Positions 46,702 to 60,664 of a stretch of 64,000 nucleotides of DNA are shown piece by piece (positions within the stretch are counted from its first letter, which is position 1; the number at the start of each line of letters is the position of its first letter). This DNA comes from Amoebidium appalachense. Its lineage: Eukaryota > Ichthyosporea. Made by a program: the position numbers and the translations under genes. Under the pieces are notes generated by a model. The model had not been told where the DNA came from. It searched no databases and saw nothing but the letters and a program-made list of their open reading frames with translations. The stretch is taken from the NCBI GenBank assembly GCA_963693365.1, contig CAVNZM010000011.1:8122001-8186000 (forward strand). Direction: 5' to 3'.

Positions 46702-47019
46702 ATGTTCAAAGTGGAGAACGGTGTCGTAGCACAGCACAAAAGCATCAATATACCTGAAGAACAGAGATTCAAAAAAACGGTTTTTATCAAGCAGCATATT
46801 GACCGATTCTCTCTGATGAAAAATGTTTTTCTGTCACTGTTTCAGCCCCACCCATTGCTGTACGTGTGGTCGGTGACGCAACTGGTTAGACGTGCCGGAT
46901 GGATCTTTTGCCAGCACAATTTAAAATTGGCCAAGACGATTTCATTAGTGTTTAGAGCCTACTTTATATTCTATGTCACCGATTTGAGGTGCCAACTGCA
47001 TACCAATGATCTTGCCTAA
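46702..47019 (+). CDS. Unknown 105-aa ORF (right copy)
   Basis: Partner of 37682-37999 with identical length and two changes by eye: Ser for Pro in LLYVWSVTQ and Leu for Ser in CQHNLKLAK. It is followed by a perfect 16-bp palindrome at 47029-47044. The LINE insertion at 47235 separates it from the 193-aa ORF. If the two ORFs were spliced together, the insertion lies in the intervening part. Confidence 0.45.
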   Translation: MFKVENGVVAQHKSINIPEEQRFKKTVFIKQHIDRFSLMKNVFLSLFQPHPLLYVWSVTQLVRRAGWIFCQHNLKLAKTISLVFRAYFIFYVTDLRCQLHTNDLA

Positions 47020-47234
47020 AGCTATATAGCCGCTTGCAAGCGGCCGATATGTGTCAATCCACGCTCAACTCTATTCAGTTCAAATTGAAAGAACATAGGC
47101 TTTGTAGAACCAAAACGAAAAACGACTCAATTGAAAACATTGAAGTCGACAAAAGCCAAACTGACTAGCCTGAAACACTGGACGAACACAAAGTAGTTGA
47201 GTAGCAGCAGGCAACAAGCCTTTAGATAGAGCAG

Positions 47235-47428
47235 GGGTTTACGCTGTTTACTCGAGGCAAAGAGAACCAGTCTCAGGTATGGGGGGGGGGGTTTTGCTCG
47301 GAATATCCCCTCAGCGGTATATCATGATCACGTACATAGATGTCGGGTGGTGACTATATATCAGGGTTTACTTTCTCTACGAGACACCATAAAGACTACA
47401 AGGAGAAATCAATTAGTTGGGGTTCCCC

Positions 47429-47492
<64 letters not shown>

Positions 47493-47967
47493 GGGGCTCC
47501 CCTCGGGACACTCGGTATCAGCTGGTTGTGTGTGTGTGTGTGTTTGTGTGTGTGTGCGCGTGCGCTATAATTTTGTAGTGATGTGTTTCTCAAGCCAATC
47601 AATACATCTAATAAACAGGTCGTAGTTACGCGTGTTTAGTATAAAATCAAGGATGTTGTAATTTACAGGTAGGCTATCTTTCTGGGTGTCTGTTGTGAAT
47701 GTGACGTGTGTGTGTTGCGGTATTATGTGGTCTATCAAACTACATTTGGCGATACATGACCGGTTAAACTGGTGTGTGTGTGTGTTGTTTGGGCATGCAA
47801 ATGATGCCACCTTATACTTATTAGATCTCCACTGTATAGCACGTGTACAGTAAAAGCGTGGTAATTGATCAATAATACCATCAGCTAGAGAAAGACCAGT
47901 TCTACAGGAAGGTAATATGTATTTAGGTGTTATACACTTGCGAGTGCCATATTTGGCAATATGGTTG
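47235..47967 (-). mobile_element. 5'-truncated LINE insertion in the right arm only
   Basis: The left arm reads GATAGAGCAGCGTGGC (on the element strand) with no gap. The right arm has the same words separated by 733 bases, with GCAG present on both sides (47231-47234 and 47968-47971), a 4-base target-site duplication. On the minus strand the insert encodes a LINE C-terminus up to the stop at 47565: LPRFYCTRAIQWRSNKYKV, a CPN...HQFNRSCIAKC finger and NILDFILNTRNYDLF, in the same order as the finger and tail of the LINE at 20775-21108. A 57-base A-run (plus-strand T, 47431-47487) and about 195 bases of other sequence follow toward its 3' end. Confidence 0.75.
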
Positions 47968-48060
47968 GCAGCGTGGCACGGAGCAAACACTCCGAACAAA
48001 ACAAACCGAAGTGGTGTAAAAGCCCTTCACAACACAGAACTTAGTCAAAACTTGAAAAGA

Positions 48061-48642
48061 ATGGCCCCACGGGTGCAGACGTTTTTTATTGAACTCGTTC
48101 TGCTGGTGCAGTTTCTTCTGCACGTGTGCCCGTCGCTGAAGGGCGCCCTTCTGACCGTGTGGGAGCCACTGTGCGCATGGGCCGTGAGCCATTTGGTGTG
48201 CTGCGTTGAAAACATGCAGCCGGCGGTGCATGAGCTGCTGTTCGGCGGGCCTTCGTTCAAGGAGACTTTTCTGGCCACGTGGGAGCTACTGTGCGCCGTG
48301 AGCACCACCCTCTGGAACTTTGCCTGCAGGTGGCGCCAAACCACAGCACTGCCCGCTGTGGTGCCGCGCAAGCGCGCACCGCCCCCCACCTTCGACCAGG
48401 CCTACCTAGACCGTATAGCCAAGTTTGAGGCAGAGTATCCGGCCCTGAAGGAAGCCCGGAGGGCCGCGGAGTTGGCTGCCCAGGTAGCTGCCGAGGCCAC
48501 GGTCGACCCAAAAAGCGCGCAGAAGCAGAAAAAGCCGCGCGCCGTTACTCGACTGGCCGCAAAGCTGGGCTGCAAAGCAAGGGCTGGCCTGTGCCGCCTG
48601 TTTGGCCGCACCCAAAGTGAGCCCTCCGCCGTGGTGCCGTAA
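48061..48642 (+). CDS. Unknown 193-aa protein with internal duplication (right copy)
   Basis: Same length as the left copy (193 aa, TAA stop). Four amino-acid differences by eye: Thr for Ala in LLTVWEPL, Glu for Ala in ATWELLCAV, Leu for Val in STTLWNF and Thr for Asn in WRQTTALP. No frameshift or stop separates the copies despite substitutions, which suggests selection or recent duplication. The frame is also open upstream through LINE-derived sequence to 47917, but homology with the left copy supports the ATG at 48061. Downstream lies a degenerate repeat, then AATAAA at 49088. Confidence 0.6.
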   Translation: MAPRVQTFFIELVLLVQFLLHVCPSLKGALLTVWEPLCAWAVSHLVCCVENMQPAVHELLFGGPSFKETFLATWELLCAVSTTLWNFACRWRQTTALPAVVPRKRAPPPTFDQAYLDRIAKFEAEYPALKEARRAAELAAQVAAEATVDPKSAQKQKKPRAVTRLAAKLGCKARAGLCRLFGRTQSEPSAVVP

Positions 48643-48789
48643 ACCCCCTGTGCATTCATCCACCGACACCCACGCAGTGGTGGGGATGGTCGGGAGTTGT
48701 TCGGGGGGTGCACCACGGCAAGGGCACACAGGGTTCCACTGGGCGGCCAGACTGCAACCACCGAGGGTCGTGCGTCTGCCTTATGCTCT

Positions 48790-49190
48790 TATGCGAGTTT
48801 CAAAGTTCGCATAAAGTTTCTAGTTAGTATATAAAGTGTGTTAAAGTCTGACAAAGTTGAAGTTTCAGTGTAGAAAGTCAAAGTGTGATAAAGTCTAATG
48901 AAGTTAAAGTGTCAGTGTAGAAAGTCTGGTAAAGTGTCTTGTGTATAAAGTGTTAAAGTCTGATACAGTCTTAAGAAGTTTCAGTGTAGAATGTTGATAA
49001 AGTTTCAGTGCACGTGTACGAAAGTCAGCCGGATACTGTCTGATACAGTTTTGTGTAAACGTCTGTGAATGTTTCTAGTGTAGACTAAATAAATTAATGT
49101 AGACAAATGAATGTAGTGTAAAAAGATGAAGCCTTACAATGTAGACTATTGTGGATGTAAATCGCTATGCCCTTAGTAATGGTTGAATTA
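48790..49190 (+). repeat. Degenerate AT-rich short tandem repeat in the arm (right)
   Basis: Mirror of 36250-36640: AAAGTCTGA, GTTTCAGTGTAGA and AAAGTGT words repeat. AATAAA at 49088-49093 is a plausible poly(A) signal for the 193-aa gene. Confidence 0.5.
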
Positions 49191-49334
49191 AAAACAAATA
49201 TTTCTTTTGTGGTCTTGTCTTTGCCACCTCCACTCCATGCAGTCTGCTATCCCGTGCTCAGCCGACACCTTTCCCAGTACCCCCTTCCCTCCCTCCCCGT
49301 CGACCCCCCCCCCCCCCCCCCCCCCCCCTCCCCC

Positions 49335-49383
<49 letters not shown>

Positions 49384-49575
49384 ATACCCACACACACACT
49401 CATACCCACACACACACCCACACACGTGCACAAACTGGCCCTCCACCCATACCCACCGACAAAATTTAAGGAGGGAATGAAAATTTTCTAACGCGCACGT
49501 GCAAAGATTCAGGCTGGGAATGGGGGTGAGGTACTTCAACGGAAAAGATATAACTTAAAGCCAGCCCCTGCCCAT

Positions 49576-49618
<43 letters not shown>

Positions 49619-49621
49619 TAT

Positions 49622-49672
<51 letters not shown>

Positions 49673-49719
49673 CACTTACACACAAATCGTCAGAGAGACG
49701 CGCGGGCACACACGAACAT

Positions 49720-49752
<33 letters not shown>

Positions 49753-49762
49753 GACACACACA

Positions 49763-49815
<53 letters not shown>

Positions 49816-49955
49816 GCAAACCGAATTGCCATATATGGTAATGATGGATTTCCACCATGTGGCCACGCAAGCACGGTGCTGCCTGTGCCCATGTAGCCAC
49901 GAATAGCCATATATGGTCAAGTGAAGCTGAATGTGCGTTGGGGTTCGTTGACGAG

Positions 49956-50003
<48 letters not shown>

Positions 50004-50021
50004 CACTTATACACACACACT

Positions 50022-50075
<54 letters not shown>

Positions 50076-50147
50076 GACACACACACAAACACACACACAA
50101 ACACACAACACTAACACACAAATGTCAGACACGCACAGGCGCACACG

Positions 50148-50220
<73 letters not shown>

Positions 50221-50495
50221 ACACAAACCACATCGCCATATATGGTAATGATGGATTTCCACCATGTGGCCACGCAAGCACAGTGCTGCCTGTGCCCAGG
50301 TAGCCACGAATAGCCATATCTGGACATGTGAAGCTGAATGTGCGTTGGGGTTTGTTGACGAGGCAAATGGACCCCAAACTGAGTACTGGGGATGACTTGG
50401 CCATCCCCTGAGGATGGACTGACTTTGTGTGTGTGTTGCAAACTGCTTTGTTGGGTTGTCCACCGTGTATTCTATGGCATCGATACCACATTCAA

Positions 50496-50526
<31 letters not shown>

Positions 50527-50937
50527 AAAAAAAAAAAAAAGAAAAAAGAATAAAAAAAATGAAGAAAGAAAGATTCTGAAAGAAACAAGTCGAGATTCTG
50601 AATCATTGATGATGAAGAACAAACACTGCCCATGCATGGCACACCCAGGTTTTCTCGAGCCGAATTAGAAGACCCAGGTGATGTAAATCCCCCGTGCTCA
50701 TTCTAAGGAACATATCGATATCCCAGTGGCCCATGTTTGTTTTTCGGGCCGACCGTGTATATATGCAAATTTCAAACTTGACGGCCTTCGGTGAACAAAA
50801 CATCTGCATGGGGTCTTTCTGGGGATGTATTGCGAAATTTACAGAAACTCTATGACGTACATAACTACCCAACATGTACAAGCACACATGCATGCACTCA
50901 CGCACGCACGCACACACACACACACACACAGACACAG

Positions 50938-50969
<32 letters not shown>

Positions 50970-51541
50970 CCATGTGCACGCGTGCGCACACACAAACACA
51001 ACACACAGACACACACACGCCGTGTAACACACACCCATGTATCCCCCCCCCCCCCCCCCCCCCCCCACCAACCTCCGGATCCCCCTTCTCTGCCCCATCA
51101 TCCCACACACATACAAACAGGGGATCATTGCACTCTATTGGCCGCTCCCTCCGGCCAATCCAGAAACACAACATGTGCCCCATATGCATGATATGTACAT
51201 CGAAACAATACACCCCGAGGCTACTTGGCACTGGGATAGGGGATCAATGCACATTTATTTAAATTTGCCGCTCCCACCGGCCAATATGACAACACCCCAG
51301 GTGTCATATTCACCATAAACCGTTACAAGCATCTCATAACCATATACGGGCCGGTACACTGCCGGGCATTGCTTACATATAGCATATCAACGCACACAAG
51401 GGCATGAAAGAAATCTATGGCAGCTAGATACTAAACAGCCTGTGTGTGTTTGATCGCATGCAAAGCATCCCGTATCTGGATTTCCTTATGGCAAACACAC
51501 ACCGACCGTTGCAACCCCCCCCCCCCCCCCCCTCCCCCTCT

Positions 51542-51572
<31 letters not shown>

Positions 51573-51990
51573 ATGGTGTTGTACATAGAGGGTGGCTACG
51601 GTGTGGTGGTCTAGGAGCCTATCGTTACATGTATTGTTGCGTCACTTCCTGCTCAAAAACTCCATCAGGAGATATTCATCCCCCCAACCTCTCCCCCTCT
51701 CGTCCCCCTCCACCGTGTTCCCCTGCTCCGAGGACTAAAAATATCTGCAAAGTGCGAATAAACAAAACAAATGTGAGTACCCAGAACACACACACACACA
51801 CACACACAACCACAAACACACACACAAACACACACACACACACACACACAACACACTCACACACACGAGCACACACACACACACACACACACACGCACGC
51901 ACACACACACACACACACGAACACACACACACACGCGCGCGCGCGCGCGCACGTGTACCCGCACATTTTACCAAACAAAGTTCGTACATC

Positions 51991-52074
<84 letters not shown>

Positions 52075-52238
52075 AGACACACATACGAACACACACTCAC
52101 ACACACACATGCACGCAAATCCACACAGAAATACAAACACAAAAAGAAATATAAACACACACATGCACCACACACCACAGATACTCACACACATCCCTCC
52201 TCCCCCCCCCCCCCCCCCCCCCACACACACACATAAGC

Positions 52239-52298
<60 letters not shown>

Positions 52299-52726
52299 AC
52301 ACTAAGCACCGCTTACACACACATACACACTCACACACATTCCCCCCCCCTTCATGCACTAACAGACGCACGCACACATGCGCGCATGCATGCATGCATG
52401 CACGCACGCACGCATGCACACCTACACGAACAAACACACACACCATCCACATTCACCCCCACCATTCCCCTCGACTGCTGGACAGTGCCACACTATTTCC
52501 AGATGCGGTTGTTTTCAGCCCGGCTGCCTCCTTATTCTGCGCAAAAAAAGACAAAATATATAAACAAATCAGAATTACATTTCTCTCGAAGAAACATACT
52601 CAACCCCTGCTAATCCTTACTACTTATCCCCTTTGTATACACCTCCCCCCCTCCCCCCTCCCCCCCCTGGGACCCATTGACATGCCCCCTGCCGTTGACA
52701 CACAAAACATGAACAAAGCAAAGCAA

Positions 52727-52988
<262 letters not shown>

Positions 52989-54055
52989 CAATGGCGAGAA
53001 GCCGTTAACCTAACACGCATAGAGAAACATGAAATTGTGGTTATCTACTTCGTGATGGGAAACTTAGCTGAATAAAGCTGAGCAAGAAGGTGGAATAGGC
53101 GGGTTCCATGAATAAGAAATGTGAAAAACGAACGTCATTTACTCCGCCTGCAAGAGAAGTGAACTGTATTGTTTGTTTGTATTTCGTGTATGTGATATCT
53201 GTGATATCTCGTTTGTTAATATTTTGGAAGCATACCAATAAAGTCATTATATAGAAATAAAGCACGGCATCAAGTAGGGCTGGATGGTGGTGTGGTGTGA
53301 ACACGTGTCTGCACAGTGTAACTAGCCTGCAAATAACTGAACTCAATTTAGTGGCTGAACAGGGGGAGGGAGGGAGGGAGGGAGGGAGGGAGGGCGGGGG
53401 GAGGGGGGGGGGGGAGGACTGGGAGGGGGGGAGGGGGGGGGGGGGGGGGGGAAGGGGGGAATGGGGGAATTTGGGGGTCGTGAGGGGTATGGGAGCCCCG
53501 AGAGAGATATTTTGGCCAGGGGAAGCATCTGAGCGACCGCTTTGAGGAAATGGTGGTGGTTTAAGCGCCAGGGGGGTCCTTTTTGAATCAGGGGGGTTTC
53601 ACAGATATACACACCTGTCTTGGATATTTTATATTTCAAACTGTTTCTTTGTTTTTGTTTTCATCCATTTATTTGAGGTGATATGTGGCACCGGGTGCCA
53701 TTTTTCAGGTACTAGCCCCAAGAGACCAATATACCTAGTTTCTAGATTGTGCCCGTCAAACAGGCATGGCAGAATGGCCGGGCTGTACATATTTACACAA
53801 AGACATGGGGGCTTTTTCTAGTTTTCTACGGAACTGAAATGGGGGGGGGGGGGGGGGGGGGGGGGTTCCGGTATCATAACTGAACTTTTTTCCTATCGAC
53901 AGAAGGGGGTCTAACATGGTGTGGTGGTGCTGTGAGGTTGAGGGTGATGGGCTGCATGTTGTATCGCATATCATGTATTGTGGTTGTGGCTAAGGCATTG
54001 GTGAGTATGGTTCCTGTCGGGCAATCTCATAATCATAACACCGGCTGTGTGTGTG

Positions 54056-54112
<57 letters not shown>

Positions 54113-54374
54113 CGTGTGTGCTTGCGTGCGTTTGTGCGTGCATGCGTGCGTGCCTGCGCGCGCGCACGTTGGTGGTTGGGGGGGGGGGGGGGGGGGAGGG
54201 TTGAGCAGAAACGTGGTAGCGAGCATGAGTGTGAAGTTCGTGTTAAGACCCTCTTTAATTTGCCATCTGTCTATATTTGTGTGTGCTCTGTTCTCTGTCT
54301 TCCGCCTTCCCTTCTTCCTCTCTGCTCCCTTTCCTTACCCTATTTTCTTTTTCTCCGTTTTCTCCACTTCTTCT

Positions 54375-54501
<127 letters not shown>

Positions 54502-54861
54502 CTCTCTCTCTCTCTCTCTCCCCCGCCCCCTTCTCTCTCTCGCTCTCTCTCTCTCACTCCCCCCCCCCCCCTTTCCCCCTCTTCCCTCCGGGCCCCCGAG
54601 TCCCCTTTCTGTATTTTCAGAAATTAAATATCAATTGTAGTCATGTTACTTTTGTAGCTGCATGCAAAACCCTGCTGGGCACAAATATCATGCCCCACAG
54701 CCATTCATACGGGACCCTGCTGATAATCAGAGCCCCCCACCCCCGGGGGGGGGGGAGGGGGGAGGGGGGGGGGGGGGGAAGGGAGGGGGGGGGGAGGGGG
54801 GAGGGGGGGGGTTCAAACTATTTATGCCCTTACGCATTTTGTCGTATCACCGGGTCCTGCC

Positions 54862-54882
54862 GCTAACGCTATTTAGCGTTAG
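54862..54882. other. Short inverted repeat CTAACGCT...AGCGTTAG
   Basis: CTAACGCTATTTAGCGTTAG forms an 8-bp stem with a 4-base loop and is followed by a further CGTTAG. Isolated, no link to a gene seen. Confidence 0.4.
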
Positions 54883-54899
54883 CGTTAGGGGGAGGGGTG

Positions 54900-54929
54900 T
54901 GTGTGTGTGCCAACGGTTGGGGGGCGCGA

Positions 54930-54969
<40 letters not shown>

Positions 54970-55181
54970 AAAACTTAATCGCGTGCCCTTAATAGCTGTC
55001 CATAATACCGTTTTGGGATCTTGCTGGGCCCATAGTTGATCGTATGGGATGAGTATAATGCCGCTTATGAGGCCGTGGAGGATTTGGGGTGGGGGAGGGG
55101 GGGGAGGGGAGGTGGGAGAGAGGATGGGGAGGGAATAAATCCGCTCAAAAAGAGGGCCCCTCTCCCCCTCCCCCCCCCCCC

Positions 55182-55234
<53 letters not shown>

Positions 55235-55374
55235 CCCGCCCCGCCCACTTTCCATCGCTCTCTCTCTCTCTGTTCCTCCCCCCCCCTCCCTCGCCCTCCC
55301 ATTCTCCCCCCCCTCCTCCCTCCCTGCCTCCGTCCCTCCCTCTTTTTCTGTGCGTTCTTGTGCTTTGTGCGTGT

Positions 55375-55413
<39 letters not shown>

Positions 55414-56270
55414 GTGTGAGCACATAAGTACTTGCATGTGTGGGTGTGCTCGTGTGCACTATTTTGCGTGTGTCCGCGCGTGTGTGCGTGAGCGAGCGCA
55501 TGTGGGTGTTCCTGTGCGTGTGTGCGTGTGTGCGTGTGCTTGCTTGTGGGTGTGTGTGCATGCGTGCGTGGGTGTGGACTGTAAGGTCCTCTTGTCGAGT
55601 GAAAAGAGAAAGTGACTCACGATCTGCACATTGCAGCATCATAAAAACTTTAACACAAATTGTGTTTTATTGAACCTTTTGAACCTTTGAGTCGTTCCTA
55701 ACATGTACCGTCATATGTATTGTAACAGTCATATGCTTTATCATAGAGCATAATGTCAATCAGGCAACATGACCCCTCAGTAGGACGTCATATTCACATA
55801 ATAAATCTGCCAACATATTGGGTTAATCACCACATACAAACTGAACTTCGGATATACTCAGCATATAACGAACCCGCACATGTGGAAATACCACTTGATA
55901 ACAATTGAACATGATGAAACAACTTCTTTTTACTGCATAAAAATCATTGACAACTTGAACATAAACCGGCAGAATACTTGTCACATGATCATAATCTTCA
56001 ACACGACCGCTACCAGGTGCGTCACTGAGGGCCCACATTCTCGTTCGTTTTCTCCTTCACCTCCCCCGCCCTTCATTGCACAATAGGCCATATCCATCAT
56101 GGCACGCAGGGAAGAAGAGCAGCCCTCTTTCACCAAGCTCCTCCCTGTGGTTGTTGTAAATACACAGGCAAAAAATAAATGTTAAAAAAAAATCCTGGCT
56201 GGAAAGCCGGAATATAGACAGGACAAAGCAGAACGCTCTAAGGTCTGAGCATGATTTTGACCACTGTATT
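54900..56270. other. Non-coding stretch with long poly-G/poly-C and unique AT-rich part
   Basis: Poly-G at 54932-54968, C-rich run at 55158-55233, (GT)n at 55383-55411, then AT-rich unique DNA. A minus-strand open stretch (56038-55823, containing HVTSILPVYVQVVNDFYAV) is protein-like but unassigned. Confidence 0.35.
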
Positions 56271-56271
56271 T

Positions 56272-56632
56272 TGCAACAAATATGTATTACCACACCGAAG
56301 GTTTATAAAATAAAAAGGAGATTTAATCAACAAATATGTAGCACACCGAAGATTTAATAAATAAAATAGAAAGAATTCAATCAAAAATATGCAACACACC
56401 GAAGGTTTAAAAAACAAAAAGGAAATTTAATCAACAAGTATGTAGCACACCGAAAGTTTAAAAAATAAAAAGAAAGGAATTAAATCAACAAACGTGCAAC
56501 ACACCGGATATAAAAATAAAATATAAAAAAAGAAATTCAATCAACAAATGTGTAACACCGAAGGTTATAAAATAATGGAAAAAAAATAAAAAATTCAATC
56601 AACAAATGTGTATCACACCGAAGGTATAATTT
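56272..56632. repeat. AT-rich satellite, about 60-bp unit, six to seven copies
   Basis: The unit carries AATCAACAAATATGT, AGCACACCGAAGGTTTA and an A-rich AAATAAAAAGG-like part. It repeats at roughly 56272, 56330, 56388, 56443, 56501, 56550 and 56602 with indels and substitutions, so the copies are old. It is the only AT-rich satellite in the window and sits directly beside the purine minisatellite. Confidence 0.85.
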
Positions 56633-56638
56633 TTTTTT

Positions 56639-56639
<1 letters not shown>

Positions 56640-56695
<56 letters not shown>

Positions 56696-57482
56696 GGGGG
56701 AGGGGAGGGAGGGAGGGAGGGAGGGAGACAGGGGTGGAGGGAGAGAGAGGGAGGGAGACGGAGGGAGGGATTGAGGGAGGGAGGGAGGGAGAGTGGGGAG
56801 GGAGGGAGGGAGGGAGGGAGGGACGGAGGGAGGGAGGGAAGGGGAGAGGGAGGGAGGGGGAGAGTGTGAGAGGGAGTGAGGGGAGAGAGGGAGGGAGGGG
56901 GAGAGTGTGAGAGGGAGTGAGGGAGAGAGGGAGGGAGGGGGAGAGTGTGAGAGGGAGTGAGGGAGAGAGGGAGGGAGGGGGAGAGTGTGAGAGGGAGTGA
57001 GGGGAGAGAGGGAGGGAAGGGGAGAGTGTGAGAGGGAGTGAGGGAGAGAGGGAGGGAGGGGGAGAGTGTGAGAGGGAGTGAGGGAGAGAGGGAGGGAGGG
57101 GGAGAGTGTGAGAGGGAGTGAGGGAGAGAGGGAGGGAGGGGGGAGTGAGGGAGAGAGGGAGGGAGGGGGAGAGTGTGAGAGGGAGTGAGGGAGAGAGGGA
57201 GGGAGGGGGAGAGTGTGAGAGGGAGTGAGGGAGAGAGGGAGGGAGGGGGAGAGTGTGAGAGGGAGTGAGGGAGAGAGGGAGGGAGGGGGAGAGTGTGAGA
57301 GGGAGGGAGGGAGGGAGGGAGGGAGGGAGGGAGGGAGGGAGGGAGGGAGGGAGGGAGGGAGGGAGGGAGGGAGGGAGGGAGGGAGGGAGGGAGGGAGGGA
57401 GGGAGGGAGGGAGGGAGGGAGGGAGGGAGGGAGGGAGGGAGGGAGGGAGGGAGGGAGGGAGGGAGGGAGGGAGGGAGGGGGG
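56640..57482. repeat. Purine minisatellite: 40-bp unit array then (GGGA)n
   Basis: After (GA)n and poly-G, a unit built of GAGAGTGTGAGAGGGAGTG and AGGGAGAGAGGGAGGGAGGG repeats with a period of 40 bases from about 56860 to 57300, roughly eleven copies with one shortened copy near 57140. It passes into about 180 bases of pure (GGGA)n to 57480. The minus frame reads as a Pro/Ser/Leu repeat (PSLPLSLTPSHTLPLPP), which is only a reflection of the repeat. Confidence 0.9.
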
Positions 57483-58905
<1,423 letters not shown>

Positions 58906-58907
<2 letters not shown>

Positions 58908-59017
58908 CAGAATATGTTACTGAGTACGAAACTACACATTTCCTGCAGAAAACCCCATACAGACTTTTACAAAACAGAGAAAACACCAAGAATATGCATT
59001 ATAAGTAGTGCCCATCG
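58906..59017 (+). repeat. Dispersed short repeat family, copy near the LRR locus
   Basis: After a poly-G run: TTCAGAATATGTTACTGAGT, ACGAAACTACACAT, then GAATATGCATTATAAGTAG and TGCCCATC. More diverged but collinear with the HEATR3-intron copies. Confidence 0.55.
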
Positions 59018-59079
59018 GGCCAGGGGGGGATTGGTGGGGTTGTGTGTTTGTGTGTGTGTGTGGGGGGGGGGGGGGGGAG

Positions 59080-59530
59080 GGGGGGAGACCCACGGGCTGC
59101 TTGGATACACAAACGGCACGTCTTTGGTGTGATCTGCCTTGAATCGGACCAATCGGAACATGTTGTTGGGGTACGCATACAACAACTCAACCATCCCCTC
59201 CCGTCCCCAGCTGCTCGCGCTTACCCCATCCGGCAACCACACCACCCACTCCTTGCCCGATCCCGAACCTACCCTTTCGACCCATTCCATCTCACTGATT
59301 GATTCCCTAATTCCCTCCCATTCGTCTGTGGATATTCTTGGGAAGGGGGAGGAGTCGGATATGCATCTCCATCCCGACGGCCTGAAATTCCTTTCCTCCC
59401 ACATAAACGTGGGTGGTGGGTCGATGTCAGGCGTAAAGACGCACTCGTTTACATAACGTGTTCCGACAGGTTCATGTTTGGGTTTACGAAAGGGTGAAGG
59501 TGAGCTCCATTGGCCTTGAAGCGTCAAGTG
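59080..59530 (-). CDS. Candidate coding exon(s) 3' of the LRR gene
   Basis: On the minus strand a compositionally normal open frame reads from about 59520 through GTRYVNECVFTPDIDPPP and ERNFRPSGWRCISDSSPF to GSGKEWVVWLPDG, where GTAAGC is a strong donor, and stays open through FRLVRFKADHTKDVPFVYPS. The order fits downstream exons of the LRR gene, but splice links to 60665 were not resolved and the family is not recognised. Confidence 0.3.
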
Positions 59531-59563
59531 CAGCACGTTTGGCGAAGGGAAAAGTTTTTTCCG

Positions 59564-59618
<55 letters not shown>

Positions 59619-60664
59619 TGTGTGCGCGCGTGTGCGTGCATGCAAGGGGGGAGGGGGAGGGGGAGAGTGTGTAGGTGCGTGGGTGCCTGGGTGCGCTCAC
59701 GCGCGCACGTGAGGGTGAAGGTGAGGGTGACGGTGGGGGTCAGGGTCAGGGTGTGTGTGTGCCGTGTGTTTGTGTATGTGTGTGTTAGACACATGACTTT
59801 CATGGTTAGAACCAATAAAACATGGTCATTATTACAGCAAGAAACAGACCTGGCGAGCAAAACGACTGCCTCATCCTAACCGTTCTACCATTATCAATCT
59901 CCCCCCCACCCCCCCACCCCCCCCACCCCCCCTCCCCCAAAAATTCTCCCACCCATCCACACACACTCACACACAAACATCAGCCACCAACCTCATCCAC
60001 ATTTATCTCTGCAACTCCAGCCCTCTCAAAAACATCAGTGGTTGCCTCCCTGCCAGCCCTCCCACCTCCCCCTACCTACAACCCCTCCCTTCCCTCCCTT
60101 TCACCTCCCCTTCTCCCCCCTCTTCCCCCCTCACCGACACACCACCGCCAACAAATTACCACACATCCTCAATCCCCCCCCCCCAACACCCACATGCACA
60201 CTGACACACACACGCACACACACACACACACACACACAAACACTCAAAACTACCCTTTCGCGTCTGCCTGTTACCCCATTCCGCTCCCCTCTCTCCTCTA
60301 ATTCTCACTTCCATAATCAACAAGCACGGTCAGGAAGATTCACTGCTTGCCTGCACACACACACGGTTGTGCGTGTGTGTGTGCGTGGGGGGGGGGGGGG
60401 GGGGGGGGGGGGGGGTGTAGGAAGGGAGAGAGAGAGAGAGAGAGGGCAGGAGGGATGGGAAGAGTGACCGGAGGGCGAGGGCCGAGAGGGGGGGGGGGGG
60501 GGGAAGGGGAGGGGGTTGGAAGGAGGGGTAGGGGGAGGGGGGGGGGGGGGGGGGAGGGGGCGGGTGGGCGGGCGAGCGGGATACCCGAGAGGGTGGGTGG
60601 GTGGGCAAGTTGGAGGGGGAGGGGGGAGGGGGGGGTGGGGGGGGTCTAAGCATGTGTAAATTAC

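Larger units (their letters stand above)
44925..52424 (+). repeat. Right arm of giant inverted duplication
   Basis: Reverse-complement partner of 33445-39900. It is longer mainly because of a 733-bp LINE fragment at 47235-47967 that the left arm lacks. Microsatellites also differ: for example the left arm has one long (GT)n at 35583-35680 and the right arm has two AC blocks with an extra copy of the CATATATGG-containing segment (49830-49960 and 50230-50350). Such independent differences argue for two real copies with separate histories. Confidence 0.9.

Noticed and set aside
47917-48060. N-terminal extension of the right-arm 193-aa ORF
   Set aside because: Its first 17 codons lie in the LINE insertion and the rest has no ATG. 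The left arm lacks the extension.
56860-57300. CRISPR-like array
   Set aside because: Units are contiguous without unique spacers and the genome is eukaryotic. It is a minisatellite.
59139-59456. 105-codon plus-strand frame opposite the candidate LRR downstream exon
   Set aside because: The minus frame has a strong donor and better protein character. This one looks like its shadow.
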